Positions 7,673 to 16,201 of a stretch of DNA of 64,000 nucleotides are shown here, piece after piece (within the stretch, counting starts at the first letter, position 1; each line of letters starts with the position of its first letter). The notes beneath the pieces are model-generated. The model saw only the letters and a program-made list of their open reading frames with translations, had not been told where the DNA came from and searched no databases. The DNA comes from a virus. A program made the translations under genes and the position numbers. The stretch is taken from positions 1 to 64,000 of the IMG/VR virus record IMGVR_UViG_3300022908_000003. One strand, 5' to 3'.

Positions 7673-8118
7673 TTATTAAGCCATTCTATAGGAGGATCTA
7701 ATATAGCTGTCATAACTTCAAAATGATAGAGATAATTTTCTTTTGTTGCATTTATAAAGTTACTAGCAGTGTTGTCAGCATCTTTACCAGAGAAAACTGC
7801 AACTGGCTTTGGGTCAATGTCACACATAGCTTCTTGCATAACAACATATACTGTTTCAGGTTCTCTTTCAATAATCTTAAACACCTTCATTACTTCGTTA
7901 AATCTAATAGGTGTTTCGGAAACTAGCTCTCCGTTATTATGAAGTATACTATAGAGTGCATTTGTATGCGTTGCACCTCCATATTCACCTCTATAATGAC
8001 TTGCCATCATTGCAGATATTTCACCAGTTCCACCCCAAACTAAATAAGTCTCTCCTTCTATTAATTCTTTTTCTGACTTAATCTCAACTAAAGTTGGATT
8101 TTCTATTAAGTTGCTCAT
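7669..8118 (-). CDS. Hypothetical protein
   Basis: 149 aa, not recognised. It begins with a segment like other small-protein starts (LVEIKSEKELIEGETYLVWGG), which looks like a beta-barrel strand pair. The remainder mixes helices and strands. VAVFSGKDAD overlaps a weak reverse match to the element. Coupled by 4-nt overlaps on both sides. Confidence 0.55.
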   Translation of the reverse strand: MSNLIENPTLVEIKSEKELIEGETYLVWGGTGEISAMMASHYRGEYGGATHTNALYSILHNNGELVSETPIRFNEVMKVFKIIEREPETVYVVMQEAMCDIDPKPVAVFSGKDADNTASNFINATKENYLYHFEVMTAILDPPIEWLNK

Positions 8119-8318
8119 GATACCCTCATATAGTAAATTCTACCAATATACTTAGAGTTATTTGGAGTTCTTATTATAAGAACTTGAATAAAATTTTTCC
8201 CTTCGTCTAATCCTTTAAAATAATCTATGGGGTTGGATCTGTGCATGTTTGCTTCAAATAATTCCCCAACTAAACAGGTGTTAAGACAAGTAGCTGAAGC
8301 TTCTATAGTTTCTGCCAT
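8115..8318 (-). CDS. Hypothetical protein
   Basis: 67 aa from ATG 8318, chosen because AAGGAG lies 8-9 nt upstream. The frame is open up to 8405, but only as a shadow of the winged-helix gene. Two Cys (SATCLNTCLVG) and a basic C-terminus are visible. Not recognised. Confidence 0.5.
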   Translation of the reverse strand: MAETIEASATCLNTCLVGELFEANMHRSNPIDYFKGLDEGKNFIQVLIIRTPNNSKYIGRIYYMRVS

Positions 8319-8319
8319 C

Positions 8320-8601
8320 TTAGTCAAACTCCTTGAAGAAAATGTACTCAACCCCCCCGCTTGCCTGGGTTGTCTTTTTTCTGGTGAGAAGACCAAATTT
8401 AACAAGCCGGTTTAAGCGTTGAAACATTGTAGTATGCCCTATAACCTCTCCTGTATTTTTGTAATGGTCTTCTACAATTTCTTTACAGCATTTACCTCGA
8501 CTAGTCTTAGGCATTACTCTAAATATTTGTTCAAGACGATCTGGAATATCTGTAGTTCCTCTACCGTCACAACAACGGCACTTTACTTTTACTACGCTCA
8601 T
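8320..8601 (-). CDS. Zinc-knuckle and winged-helix protein
   Basis: 93 aa. The N-terminal CRCCDGRG is a DnaJ-type half-knuckle. After it, HTTMFQRLNRLVKFGLLTRKK reads like the recognition helix and wing of a winged HTH. Probably a small DNA-binding regulator. LLTRKKTT is encoded by a weak element copy. Confidence 0.6.
   Translation of the reverse strand: MSVVKVKCRCCDGRGTTDIPDRLEQIFRVMPKTSRGKCCKEIVEDHYKNTGEVIGHTTMFQRLNRLVKFGLLTRKKTTQASGGVEYIFFKEFD
8368..8392 (-). repeat. Dispersed 26-bp element, weak copy
   Basis: Gene-strand orientation in the winged-helix gene. It lacks CTC before TGG and gives LLTRKKTT. Confidence 0.35.
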
Positions 8602-10853
8602 AGTTCTAATTTATATTCTCCTACTCCCCATGCTTTCTCTGTTACTGTTACTTCTACTGGCATTGGTACTTTCATTCTCCCTCCGTTGTCTTCCATAATA
8701 TTTACAATAGCTTTAGCAAAAGAAGGTTTGAAGTTCTTCTTGTCTCTCTCTATCTTAAGTTCATCATGGATAGTTAGAATAAGGTATGCTCCATGATTGT
8801 TCTTTGGTCCGAGAAACTCGTTGACACGAATTAGGCTATCCTTCATCATATCTGCTGCTGTTCCCTGGATCTTATACGACACTGCGCGATATGGGAAATC
8901 TCGATCTACTCGAAGCTTACGACCATATAAGGTATGAATGTAACCGTTCTTTTCAGCTTCTTTCTGTAGCTCACCCATATACCTCTTTAGCTCAGGAATT
9001 CTAGTATTGTATTCCTTATCGAAGATTTTTGCTTCTTTTAAAGTTGCATAGATCAAGTGAGTATATGAACCAGGCCCACCTCCAAATATTTTAGCATAGG
9101 TAATATGTTTACATCGCTGTCTTGCTAATTCCTTCTCTACAGATTTTTCTGCTAATACAATGTCATAATCAAATTGATCAAGCCACCACTCTACAATTTC
9201 TAGAACTTCTTTGGCATTTTGACCTTCGCCAAACTGAGCTATTTCAAAAGCCTTCTTTCTAGACCAATCAATTTCCTTCCAAACTTCCTTTACATGCTCA
9301 TTAGCAGGTTCTCGAAATAAATCTAGTGCCTGAATGACTGCCTTAAATGCAGCATCATTTCCTCTTCCTCCCCAAATTTGGTTAGACATAGCTTTAAATA
9401 AATCTTCACCAGAGAAAAGGGCATTTAGCATAACAGGGACTTGTGCAAGTTCTGCGAAAATCCTACCTTCCTGTTGCGAGAAGTCAAAGCCTAACCAAAG
9501 CTTGCCAGGACGCGGTACAAAGACCTTTGTTGAGGAATAAGACGCTGAGAGGCTTTTCTTTCCTCCTGCGCTTATCTGTTGCCCGTTAAACCCACCTTCA
9601 CCCCCTCCGCTAAATCGACCGGTACGAGTTCCACATTGATTAAATGACGGGTGTACCATAAACCTACCTGGACAGGCCGGATCTGGCATTAGAATTTTAG
9701 CAAATTTATTGAAGAAAAGACCTAACGTATGTTTAGCTGCACGATACTTTGCAAGTTCCTGTACAAAAGGAGAATGCATTAGTTCACGTAATGTATCTTT
9801 ATCGGCAGTTAGTTTCCCGGTCTTTCTATTACGTCGATCGGTTTCAAGACCTAACCCACCTTCTTCTGGTGGGAGATATAGTATTCTTAGAAGCTGTCTA
9901 CTGTCTGCTTTAAATACAGGAGTTTTCCAAGTCTTAGAAACTGTGCCATTCTTTAGTAATTTAGGCTCATACTTCTCCGGTGGAAACGGCTTCAGGTTTA
10001 ATTCTTCAATCATGTCTTGCATTTTGTTCATATGCACAAGAACATCACGCTTACATTTGATAGTTTCTTCTTTAAGAGATTTGGGGTCTATTCCAATACC
10101 GTGAAATTCCATAGTATTTACAATAGGCCATATTTTATTCATTTCCTTCCTATAGGTATTGTGTAAACTTTCATCACCAGAGACAATAGGCCAATAGAAG
10201 AGAAACAAAGCCATTGTTCTGAAGGTATCAAGCATACAGTATTTCTTGCAGCTATCATCATACTGATCAAAATACTTTGGTAGCCAATAATCTTCTTCGG
10301 TTTCTTCTCCAAGTTGAATAGTAAGCTGCCCTAAAGCTAATGCTCTTACATTATATGATCTTGCATGGTTTCTCCATCGCTTTACAAGATCTTTCAAATC
10401 CTTTTCGTCGTCATCAGGAATTTTAAGACGAACTTTAGAAAGCCACTTCAAGCCATAGTTCATTTCAAGAGTAAATGAAACTCTCGCACAAAATACAGTA
10501 TCGTGTATATTCAAAATACCAACAAGTTTGACAACATCAATGCCGCATTTTTTAAGCATTGCGCAGTCAAACTTGGAGTTATGAAATATTACACTGATAC
10601 CTTTTATTTTCAGAACTGAGATTATGTAACCAACATCTTCTTGGTTTACCGTTACTTCTCTGGTGAAAGGATTAACAGGCCATTGGCAATACCATCCATT
10701 GCCGTCTTCGTCGCACATTGAAATAGCAAAAGCAGCATCATTACCCCAATGATTTAAACCCGTAGTTTCTGTGTCAATTGCAACTAAATTACGGGGATTG
10801 AATAAATGATACTCCGACTTTATATGTCTAGTCTTCTTTATTCTTATTTTCAT
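8598..10853 (-). CDS. DNA polymerase, family A
   Basis: 751 aa. The N-terminal tag MKIRIKKTRH precedes a 3'-5' exonuclease domain (VAIDTETTGLNHWG near residue 24, IFHNSKFDCAML near 86). The polymerase domain has GTRTGRFSG, motif A as GFDFSQQEGR (near 460), motif B around KHITYAKIFGGG with AVSYKIQGTAADMM, and motif C as TIHDEL near 715. The 5'-3' exonuclease of cellular Pol I is absent, as in most phage enzymes. It is the likely replicative polymerase, acting with the primase-ATPase downstream. Confidence 0.95.
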   Translation of the reverse strand: MKIRIKKTRHIKSEYHLFNPRNLVAIDTETTGLNHWGNDAAFAISMCDEDGNGWYCQWPVNPFTREVTVNQEDVGYIISVLKIKGISVIFHNSKFDCAMLKKCGIDVVKLVGILNIHDTVFCARVSFTLEMNYGLKWLSKVRLKIPDDDEKDLKDLVKRWRNHARSYNVRALALGQLTIQLGEETEEDYWLPKYFDQYDDSCKKYCMLDTFRTMALFLFYWPIVSGDESLHNTYRKEMNKIWPIVNTMEFHGIGIDPKSLKEETIKCKRDVLVHMNKMQDMIEELNLKPFPPEKYEPKLLKNGTVSKTWKTPVFKADSRQLLRILYLPPEEGGLGLETDRRNRKTGKLTADKDTLRELMHSPFVQELAKYRAAKHTLGLFFNKFAKILMPDPACPGRFMVHPSFNQCGTRTGRFSGGGEGGFNGQQISAGGKKSLSASYSSTKVFVPRPGKLWLGFDFSQQEGRIFAELAQVPVMLNALFSGEDLFKAMSNQIWGGRGNDAAFKAVIQALDLFREPANEHVKEVWKEIDWSRKKAFEIAQFGEGQNAKEVLEIVEWWLDQFDYDIVLAEKSVEKELARQRCKHITYAKIFGGGPGSYTHLIYATLKEAKIFDKEYNTRIPELKRYMGELQKEAEKNGYIHTLYGRKLRVDRDFPYRAVSYKIQGTAADMMKDSLIRVNEFLGPKNNHGAYLILTIHDELKIERDKKNFKPSFAKAIVNIMEDNGGRMKVPMPVEVTVTEKAWGVGEYKLEL
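10643..10670 (-). repeat. Dispersed 26-bp element
   Basis: Gene-strand orientation in the polymerase gene. It encodes PFTREVTVN in a loop of the exonuclease domain. Confidence 0.6.
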
Positions 10854-11211
10854 AAACAGTTGAACACCTACTAAGCCTATTAGGATGAATTATTGCCAGA
10901 AGAGTATTTGGTAGCAGAAACTTAGACGAACTACATTTTATCTGAGTTGTATCTAGCAAACCAGAATTAACGATAGCTCTTTTCGCCTTTTCTGCTTGTA
11001 ACTCTAATTCAGCGAATATCGTTATTATATCCCCTCTGGATCTCACTCCTAAAAGGAATTCTGCAAATTTACCAGAAATGGTTACAATTTCTCCATTAAA
11101 GTCTAAATCTAGACTAGAAGCACTGTCTACACTTAATGGCTCAGGCTGTCTCAATTTATCAATAACTTCATCAAATTTTATGAAAGTTTCTCCATTTTCT
11201 CTGTAAGTCAT
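10828..11211 (-). CDS. Hypothetical protein
   Basis: 127 aa, not recognised. It begins MTYRENGETF, where DNA at 11184-11209 is a degenerate match to the dispersed element. The middle is beta/alpha (FNGEIVTISGKFAEFLLG). It overlaps the polymerase start by 26 nt. Confidence 0.55.
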   Translation of the reverse strand: MTYRENGETFIKFDEVIDKLRQPEPLSVDSASSLDLDFNGEIVTISGKFAEFLLGVRSRGDIITIFAELELQAEKAKRAIVNSGLLDTTQIKCSSSKFLLPNTLLAIIHPNRLSRCSTVYENKNKED

Positions 11212-11213
11212 TT

Positions 11214-11555
11214 CTACTCCTTTACTACTTCAGGATGGTGTTTATAGGCTCTAGCTATTCCTATAAAGATCTCTTCTGAGAATTGTATAATAGTATTTTC
11301 TGCTGGCTCAGGATTTTCACCATCAGTAAAAGACTGTATGCAAAGATAGCCTTCCGTGTCAATTATAACAGATCCGTCATTACTAGTATCTTTAGATTTC
11401 CATAACCTCACAGGGCCATCAAAAGTATTTATTGTAGTTAGTAACTCTAACTTTTCTTCATTAAGCTTTATATGGAATTTTTTACGTTTCCTTTCTGCTG
11501 CTCTAGCTTCTTTACGTATTCGTTTTGTTTCTTCACTTAGTTTCTGTTTTGACAT
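11214..11555 (-). CDS. Hypothetical protein
   Basis: 113 aa. A strongly basic N-terminal helix (KRIRKEARAAERKRKK) is followed by an acidic-to-mixed domain. No family recognised. The start is covered by the end of the small gene at 11533-11712. Confidence 0.55.
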   Translation of the reverse strand: MSKQKLSEETKRIRKEARAAERKRKKFHIKLNEEKLELLTTINTFDGPVRLWKSKDTSNDGSVIIDTEGYLCIQSFTDGENPEPAENTIIQFSEEIFIGIARAYKHHPEVVKE

Positions 11556-11712
11556 ATCGTTTTACTTTCCCATTTGAGTTGGCTATGCGGTTAAAGCATT
11601 TTTCACATAGCCCATTATATTGTTTTAAAGCTTTCCTAGGGCAAGGACATTTCAACGGTGGATTGTACCGGAAGTCTCTTACCCCAGGACAGTACCGAAT
11701 GTCATTGCCCAT
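11533..11712 (-). CDS. Small Cys-rich protein
   Basis: 59 aa, read directly. It starts MGNDIRYCPGVRDF, contains CPCPRK and CEKCFNR, and has a basic C-terminus (KVKRYVKTETK). The four to five Cys suggest a zinc-binding mini-domain. AAGGAA lies upstream. It overlaps the next start by 23 nt. Confidence 0.5.
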   Translation of the reverse strand: MGNDIRYCPGVRDFRYNPPLKCPCPRKALKQYNGLCEKCFNRIANSNGKVKRYVKTETK

Positions 11713-11723
11713 AGAAAATTTCC

Positions 11724-12164
11724 TTATACGGCTAGTTCAATAGAATGAAGTGTTCCACAAGAGTAGGCTTTTTCTACTGAGCTATTCCGCTCTTTATCTG
11801 TAACATCTACTGTTACAAAGTAGCAATTGCCTTCTTCATTAATGTCTGCCCCTATAAGTTTACCTTCTAGTTTCTCTCCGTCCACAAACGTTGCTACTAC
11901 ATTTTTCGCAAACATACTAACAACGTTATGCAGGGTAATTTCATTATAAGGTAATTGCGGTAACTTCTGTACTATAATGTTGTCAACATAAAGAAAATTA
12001 ACAGCACCTCCATCCTCTTCATCTTCAATTCCAACATACAACTGTTGTTTTACTAATTTACAGGATTGCAAAATCCCTGTTACTTTTGCACTTCCTGTAG
12101 CTACTACTCTCTTGCCAATAAAAGAAGCAAAAACTTGCATTAGGTGTGTATCTATTTTATACAT
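11724..12164 (-). CDS. Tandem Sm/SH3-like barrel protein
   Basis: 146 aa with two similar halves. FIGKRVVATGSAKVTGILQS...LYVGIED at about 14-48 and FAKNVVATFVDGEKLEGKLIG...CYFVTVD at about 85-122 both read 'G/N-K-x-V-x-A-T...G-x-L'. The pattern resembles an Sm-like or SH3 barrel repeated in tandem. No functional family is assigned. It may bind RNA, DNA or protein partners. Confidence 0.5.
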   Translation of the reverse strand: MYKIDTHLMQVFASFIGKRVVATGSAKVTGILQSCKLVKQQLYVGIEDEEDGGAVNFLYVDNIIVQKLPQLPYNEITLHNVVSMFAKNVVATFVDGEKLEGKLIGADINEEGNCYFVTVDVTDKERNSSVEKAYSCGTLHSIELAV

Positions 12165-12174
12165 TTGTTCCCCT

Positions 12175-13719
12175 TTAAATAGGTACTCCTGCGGCTTTCA
12201 AATTATTCTCAGCAGCTTGTTGTGCTTTGCTTTGTTCTTCCAAATCACCTATAGGAATTATAGAAGAAGGATCTACTGCTACAGGTCGCCTTCTAGATCC
12301 TCTCATAATCTGAACTACATGCTCAGGATTATTAAAACTCTTATAGTCAATTCCAGTATACTTACCTTCTATGACTTTATCACCAGAGGAAGGGTACTTC
12401 CTTTCGGCAATTACATTCTGTCCTTCAATAGCCTTTAGCTTTTCGTTTTGTTCTGTTGGTTCTGGATTTGCTATTGTTAGTTCTTCCTTGACTTGCTGAA
12501 TAACTTCAGGATCTATGCTAACCCCTGTTTCTTTCATTTTATCAACAATAGCATCTAGATCTACTTCCGAATAGTAATGATCTATTTCTACAATAGCTTC
12601 GTTATGCCAATAAGGATTTCCAACTATATTGTACTGCCAGGTTCCTAGTAAAGCATTATCCATTGGCATGTCAGAATATCTAATAGCCTGTATCTTGCCG
12701 GAAATATCGTAACCTGCCACCTTTACATTGTCATTTAAGTTATGCAGGGGGGCAGAGATTAGATCGTCTTCGTGAACTGCATCAGGATTATCTCTAGGTA
12801 AAGTGTATAACCATCCTTTTGGAACTCCTGTTAAATATAGCCCAACCTCATGTACAGGGTATGCCTCTAGAGGATTAATCTTATCAAATATTTTTTTGTG
12901 AGGGGTATTTGCCCTAACAACTACTAAATCATTTTCTTGGAACTTACTCTGATCCATGTTACGATTTGAAGCATAGGTTATGTTATTAAGACGTTTCTCT
13001 ATGTACTGTTTAGGATAACCTAACTCTATAAGTTTATCTAAAGTTTCTTTATAAAGCACACTAGAAACGTTAGTTCGTTCGCCTTGTGTTAGAGGCTGCT
13101 CATATGGAGCAGGAGGGTTTACTGCCTGATGCGCTCTTGGCTCACGCAGAGCCTCTTCTACGGCGGCATAAGGGGTATAGTAGATCCTTGTTACAGGTTC
13201 CCATTCAAACTTCTTTGGCGACGCTTCAGATGCGCTGTCAATCCACTTACCTACCTGAACATACCACCCGGAAGTAGTATGCTGCAAAACGCAGTTAGGC
13301 GCAATTTCTGCAAGTTTTTCAAGTAGGCTATCAAGACCCCCAACATAACTTACTGTAGTTCCTTCATGACTTGGATACTTTACAGGGTTAGCAACTTTTG
13401 CATTTTCTTCAAGATAAGCGGCTTTCTCACCATCATAACTAGAAGGGAATTGTAATTGTTTTGATTGTAAATGTACCTCTTCTGCTATCTCTTCTAGATG
13501 CGTTTTAGTAAGTCTTTCTACCAGAGAAGATGGCTTTGCAGATTTTGCAATAGAAGCTAATGTAGGTCCGCTATCCTCTTTTGTCTCAGGATGTACAGTA
13601 ATCTCTTTACCGTCTAGTTGCAGCTTTAACGGTCTGCTTGCAGTCTTGAAACCTGCTACATCAGGTACAACTACATTTTGTTCAAATTTTGTGGCAATTC
13701 TCTTCTTAATCTTAACCAT
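12175..13719 (-). CDS. Large hypothetical protein with N-terminal basic tag
   Basis: 514 aa, not recognised. It starts MVKIKKRIATKFE, the recurrent tag. Two regions resemble SH3-like barrels (NDLVVVRANTPHKK... and VIEGKYTGIDYKSF...). GWYVQVGKW in the middle and a helical, Gln/Ala-rich C-terminus are the other visible features. There are no catalytic motifs. It sits between SH3-like genes in the replication operon, so a scaffolding or fork-associated role is only a guess. Confidence 0.55.
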   Translation of the reverse strand: MVKIKKRIATKFEQNVVVPDVAGFKTASRPLKLQLDGKEITVHPETKEDSGPTLASIAKSAKPSSLVERLTKTHLEEIAEEVHLQSKQLQFPSSYDGEKAAYLEENAKVANPVKYPSHEGTTVSYVGGLDSLLEKLAEIAPNCVLQHTTSGWYVQVGKWIDSASEASPKKFEWEPVTRIYYTPYAAVEEALREPRAHQAVNPPAPYEQPLTQGERTNVSSVLYKETLDKLIELGYPKQYIEKRLNNITYASNRNMDQSKFQENDLVVVRANTPHKKIFDKINPLEAYPVHEVGLYLTGVPKGWLYTLPRDNPDAVHEDDLISAPLHNLNDNVKVAGYDISGKIQAIRYSDMPMDNALLGTWQYNIVGNPYWHNEAIVEIDHYYSEVDLDAIVDKMKETGVSIDPEVIQQVKEELTIANPEPTEQNEKLKAIEGQNVIAERKYPSSGDKVIEGKYTGIDYKSFNNPEHVVQIMRGSRRRPVAVDPSSIIPIGDLEEQSKAQQAAENNLKAAGVPI

Positions 13720-14182
13720 TTTTTCTTTCTTTATCCTTTGTTAGTATATCGGTTGTTTTATTCATAAAGTTTTCAAACTCTTCTTCAGAACCATTAAACA
13801 TAGTCTGTATTATAAAGAATTTAAATATATCAAATGTCCATGGTTTCATAGCCTCATTGGTTATGTAACTATTAACTAAATAGGCTAAACATCTTTCTTC
13901 GTTCTCTGTAAAAACTGTAGGAACAAAGAGGGTTTCCGTTTTCTCTGGTACAAGTTCTACTGTATCTCTTTGTATCTCTGTATGTCTTTCTTCTGGTGGC
14001 AGATGCCCTGATGTGTCTATTTCTTGCATTGCAACCCACTTTACTACGTACCCAAAATTATACGTAGTTTTTCCAAGTTCTCCTTGTACTTTAAATCCTT
14101 CAGGGTAGAGTGAAGTAGGTACTGACATTGCAATAACTTGCTTGCCTACATACTTTTCTAAATCTTTTACAGGAATTGGCAA
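13712..14182 (-). CDS. Hypothetical protein
   Basis: 156 aa. The N-terminal part (YVGKQVIAMSVPTSL...FGYVVKWVAM) is barrel-like. Residues about 80-90 (LVPEKTETLF) come from an element copy. The C-terminal half is helical (FENFMNKTTDIL). Not recognised. Confidence 0.55.
   Translation of the reverse strand: MPIPVKDLEKYVGKQVIAMSVPTSLYPEGFKVQGELGKTTYNFGYVVKWVAMQEIDTSGHLPPEERHTEIQRDTVELVPEKTETLFVPTVFTENEERCLAYLVNSYITNEAMKPWTFDIFKFFIIQTMFNGSEEEFENFMNKTTDILTKDKERKNG
13931..13955 (-). repeat. Dispersed 26-bp element
   Basis: Gene-strand orientation, frame giving VPEKTETL. It joins a barrel-like and a helical half, so it behaves as an inter-domain linker. Confidence 0.7.
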
Positions 14183-14183
14183 T

Positions 14184-14732
14184 TTACTTAACTCCTATGC
14201 TGCACATTCCAGCGCCATAAAGGTATACCCCCTTTGGTAGATCAGACCTTACATATATCATATCTTCTTCTGCTAGTGGATTTTTGTCTGCGAACTTAAA
14301 TTTATTGTTTCTGTTATCTAGAAACTCAAGAACTTCAACATTAAGTCTTGGAGTGACTTTAATTATAGTTCCTTTAGTTGTGGTTCTAAAGTAGATGTTC
14401 TTTCGGATTTGCTTTGGCTTGTTTGAAATATTCTCTTCTTTACCAGAGAGACGACCGGTTTCGGTTCCATGGGTTTTAACTAAATCGAATTCATTTCTTG
14501 TATTTACTCCAGTATCAGAATTTTGACGGGTCAGTTTCATAATTCTTTTTTCTTGCTCTGAAAAATCAAACTGTTCCACTATCTTAGCTAATTCTCCCGG
14601 TTTTAGATCTGATCTACCACCTATAGAAGTCTCTACTCCTATGTGAGCTATAGAGGCAACAGCAGAACTTAATCCAACTAACATAGCTGTCTTCCCTACT
14701 GATTGAGGTTTATTTACTTTAATTGTATCCAT
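14184..14732 (-). CDS. Hypothetical protein with a family-A polymerase-like motif
   Basis: 182 aa, first gene after a terminator. Residues about 86-100 (HGTETGRLSGKEENI) followed by QIRKNIYFRT match the conserved TGRLSS..PNLQ.....R..F block of family-A polymerases. The rest of the polymerase domain is missing. It could be a decayed polymerase fragment, a decoy or regulatory protein, or a chance match. The motif overlaps a reverse element-like sequence. No other function can be assigned. Confidence 0.5.
   Translation of the reverse strand: MDTIKVNKPQSVGKTAMLVGLSSAVASIAHIGVETSIGGRSDLKPGELAKIVEQFDFSEQEKRIMKLTRQNSDTGVNTRNEFDLVKTHGTETGRLSGKEENISNKPKQIRKNIYFRTTTKGTIIKVTPRLNVEVLEFLDNRNNKFKFADKNPLAEEDMIYVRSDLPKGVYLYGAGMCSIGVK
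14436..14465 (+). repeat. Dispersed 26-bp element, reverse, imperfect
   Basis: TTTACCAGAGAGACGACCGG on the plus strand. Its complement encodes TGRLSGKEE, so protein-level constraint is an alternative explanation. Confidence 0.4.
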
Positions 14733-14761
14733 TTTAATTGTCCTTTGAATGAGATCGTTAA

Positions 14762-14804
14762 ATAAAAAAGACGGAGCTACCTACCTAAGTAAATAACTCC
14801 GTCT
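14762..14804 (-). terminator. Rho-independent terminator
   Basis: On the minus strand a 7-bp GACGGAG/CTCCGTC stem with a 20-nt loop is followed by TTTTTTATTT. It lies just past the SSB-like gene and closes that transcript. Confidence 0.85.
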
Positions 14805-14814
14805 CATTTAGCAA

Positions 14815-16122
14815 TTAATCTTCGTTGTCATCTTCGGGAATGATGTTTACAATCTCACCAAATCCAACAACGTGTATTACTGCTCCTACCTTTACAGTGA
14901 CCTTTGAAGTAGCTTCGTTGATCTTAGTAACCTTACCCTTCAAGGTCTTCTTAGCATTCTTAGGGTCTGTGAACACAATTGTATTTCCTACCTCAAGTTC
15001 CTCTTCCTCTTCCTCTTCGTCTTCTTCATCTTCTTCGTCGCCGTCTTCAGTTTCCTCTTCGTCGTCATCTTCTGCATCTTCGTCTTCTTCATCTTCAACT
15101 ATTGCAGAAAGTTTAGAAACTTCTACTTCATCAAGGATGGGCTTCTTTGCAGTTCCTCCAACCCTGATTTTTGCGGTTTCGGTTGCTTCATCAATGGAGT
15201 GTATTGTACCGGTCTTGTCTTCTGTCTTAGCCTTCTTACCGATACCAGTTGTCACACTCCAAGAAACCTCTTGACCTACTTCAAATTCGGTACCTTCATC
15301 CTCGTCTTCTGTTTCGTCGTCTTCATCCTCTGCAAGTTCTGCAAAAGTTTTGGTAAAGGTCTTTGTCTTCTTACCTACCTTAACCTTGATAGAGACGGTT
15401 TCCTCTTCTTCATCGACGGCAGAAACAATTCCGGTAAGTTCCTCGCCATCCTCTTCAAAGGTAATTTCGTCGCCTACCTCACATGGCGCTTCTGTTTCGT
15501 CATCATCTTCAGGTTCCGGTTCTGGAGTTTTTGTAGCAGGCTTCTTAGCCGAAGAGGTACTTGATGGCTTCACTCCAGCTTTTGACTTCTTTGGGGTTTC
15601 GGTTTCTGCTGCCTCATACCCTTCTTGACGCTTACCTAGATTAAACCACTGTCGTGGCTCTGTATAATTTCCAGTAGCGGCGGTAGTTTTCAGCTTGAAC
15701 AGGAAGACCGGTTCTTCATCAAGACAATTCTGTAAAATTTCCTCAAACTGCTCAATATCCAAATCTGATGGGTCTTGATCTGTCATTAATCCAACTTGAC
15801 GTACAAGTCTTGGATTAAATTCACCATTATTGTCAAGAAGGAAAAGCCACTGAGGGTAAACTTCGTTTACATGATCACCTTCTTGGATAGCCCAAGATAG
15901 CAGAGCACCCCAAACTTTATCTTCATCGGGTAAATCCGCAGTATCTTTAGTAGGCTTGATCTCGAAAGCGGCAAACTTTCCGATATAGTCGCCGTCTTCG
16001 TAGACATTACCTCCACCCTTCTTAGCTGCCTCTACTGTCTGATCCCAATTCTCCTTTGCCTTTGCAAGGAGAGCCTTATAACCGGTAACTACTGCTGCTG
16101 TCTTTTTCTTAGTAACTGACAT
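14815..16122 (-). CDS. SSB-like (DUF669-type) protein with acidic repeat tail
   Basis: 435 aa. Residues about 35-165 (VYEDGDYIGKFAAFEI...WFNLG) resemble the phage DUF669/SSB-like OB domain. After a Lys/Pro/Ser linker come three SH3/KOW-like repeats, each with 'VGxxxxF/S...GxVxxIxExxxxxxVxVG', separated by Asp/Glu runs of 20-30 residues. An acidic tail is typical of single-strand binding proteins. Here it is greatly enlarged and mixed with folded repeats. It has its own leader with an element and its own terminator. Confidence 0.6.
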   Translation of the reverse strand: MSVTKKKTAAVVTGYKALLAKAKENWDQTVEAAKKGGGNVYEDGDYIGKFAAFEIKPTKDTADLPDEDKVWGALLSWAIQEGDHVNEVYPQWLFLLDNNGEFNPRLVRQVGLMTDQDPSDLDIEQFEEILQNCLDEEPVFLFKLKTTAATGNYTEPRQWFNLGKRQEGYEAAETETPKKSKAGVKPSSTSSAKKPATKTPEPEPEDDDETEAPCEVGDEITFEEDGEELTGIVSAVDEEEETVSIKVKVGKKTKTFTKTFAELAEDEDDETEDEDEGTEFEVGQEVSWSVTTGIGKKAKTEDKTGTIHSIDEATETAKIRVGGTAKKPILDEVEVSKLSAIVEDEEDEDAEDDDEEETEDGDEEDEEDEEEEEEELEVGNTIVFTDPKNAKKTLKGKVTKINEATSKVTVKVGAVIHVVGFGEIVNIIPEDDNED

Positions 16123-16171
16123 TGTTGTTTGTTTAACCTTTCGAGTTAAAGAGAGATTGTGAATTTAATAC

Positions 16172-16199
16172 GGTTGCCCGTTTTCTCTGGTACAGAAAT
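16172..16199 (-). repeat. Dispersed 26-bp element, intergenic
   Basis: Gene-strand copy in the gap between the Flp pilin gene and the SSB-like gene, 49 nt before the ATG at 16122. Confidence 0.8.
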
Positions 16200-16201
16200 C
16201 T

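Noticed and set aside
7781-7806. Short reverse matches to the element here and at 9403, 10171, 12379, 13515, 36111 and 38331
   Set aside because: Most match only 8-12 bp, and several encode Phe-Ser-Gly (TTCTCTGGT), so codon preference explains them well enough; not listed as copies.
9709-10104. Plus-strand 131-aa open frame
   Set aside because: Antisense to conserved polymerase sequence; no start context.
14825-15274. Plus-strand Ser-rich open frame of 149 aa
   Set aside because: It is the complement of the Asp/Glu-rich spacer of the SSB-like gene; the poly-Ser arises from GAA/GAC codons read backwards.
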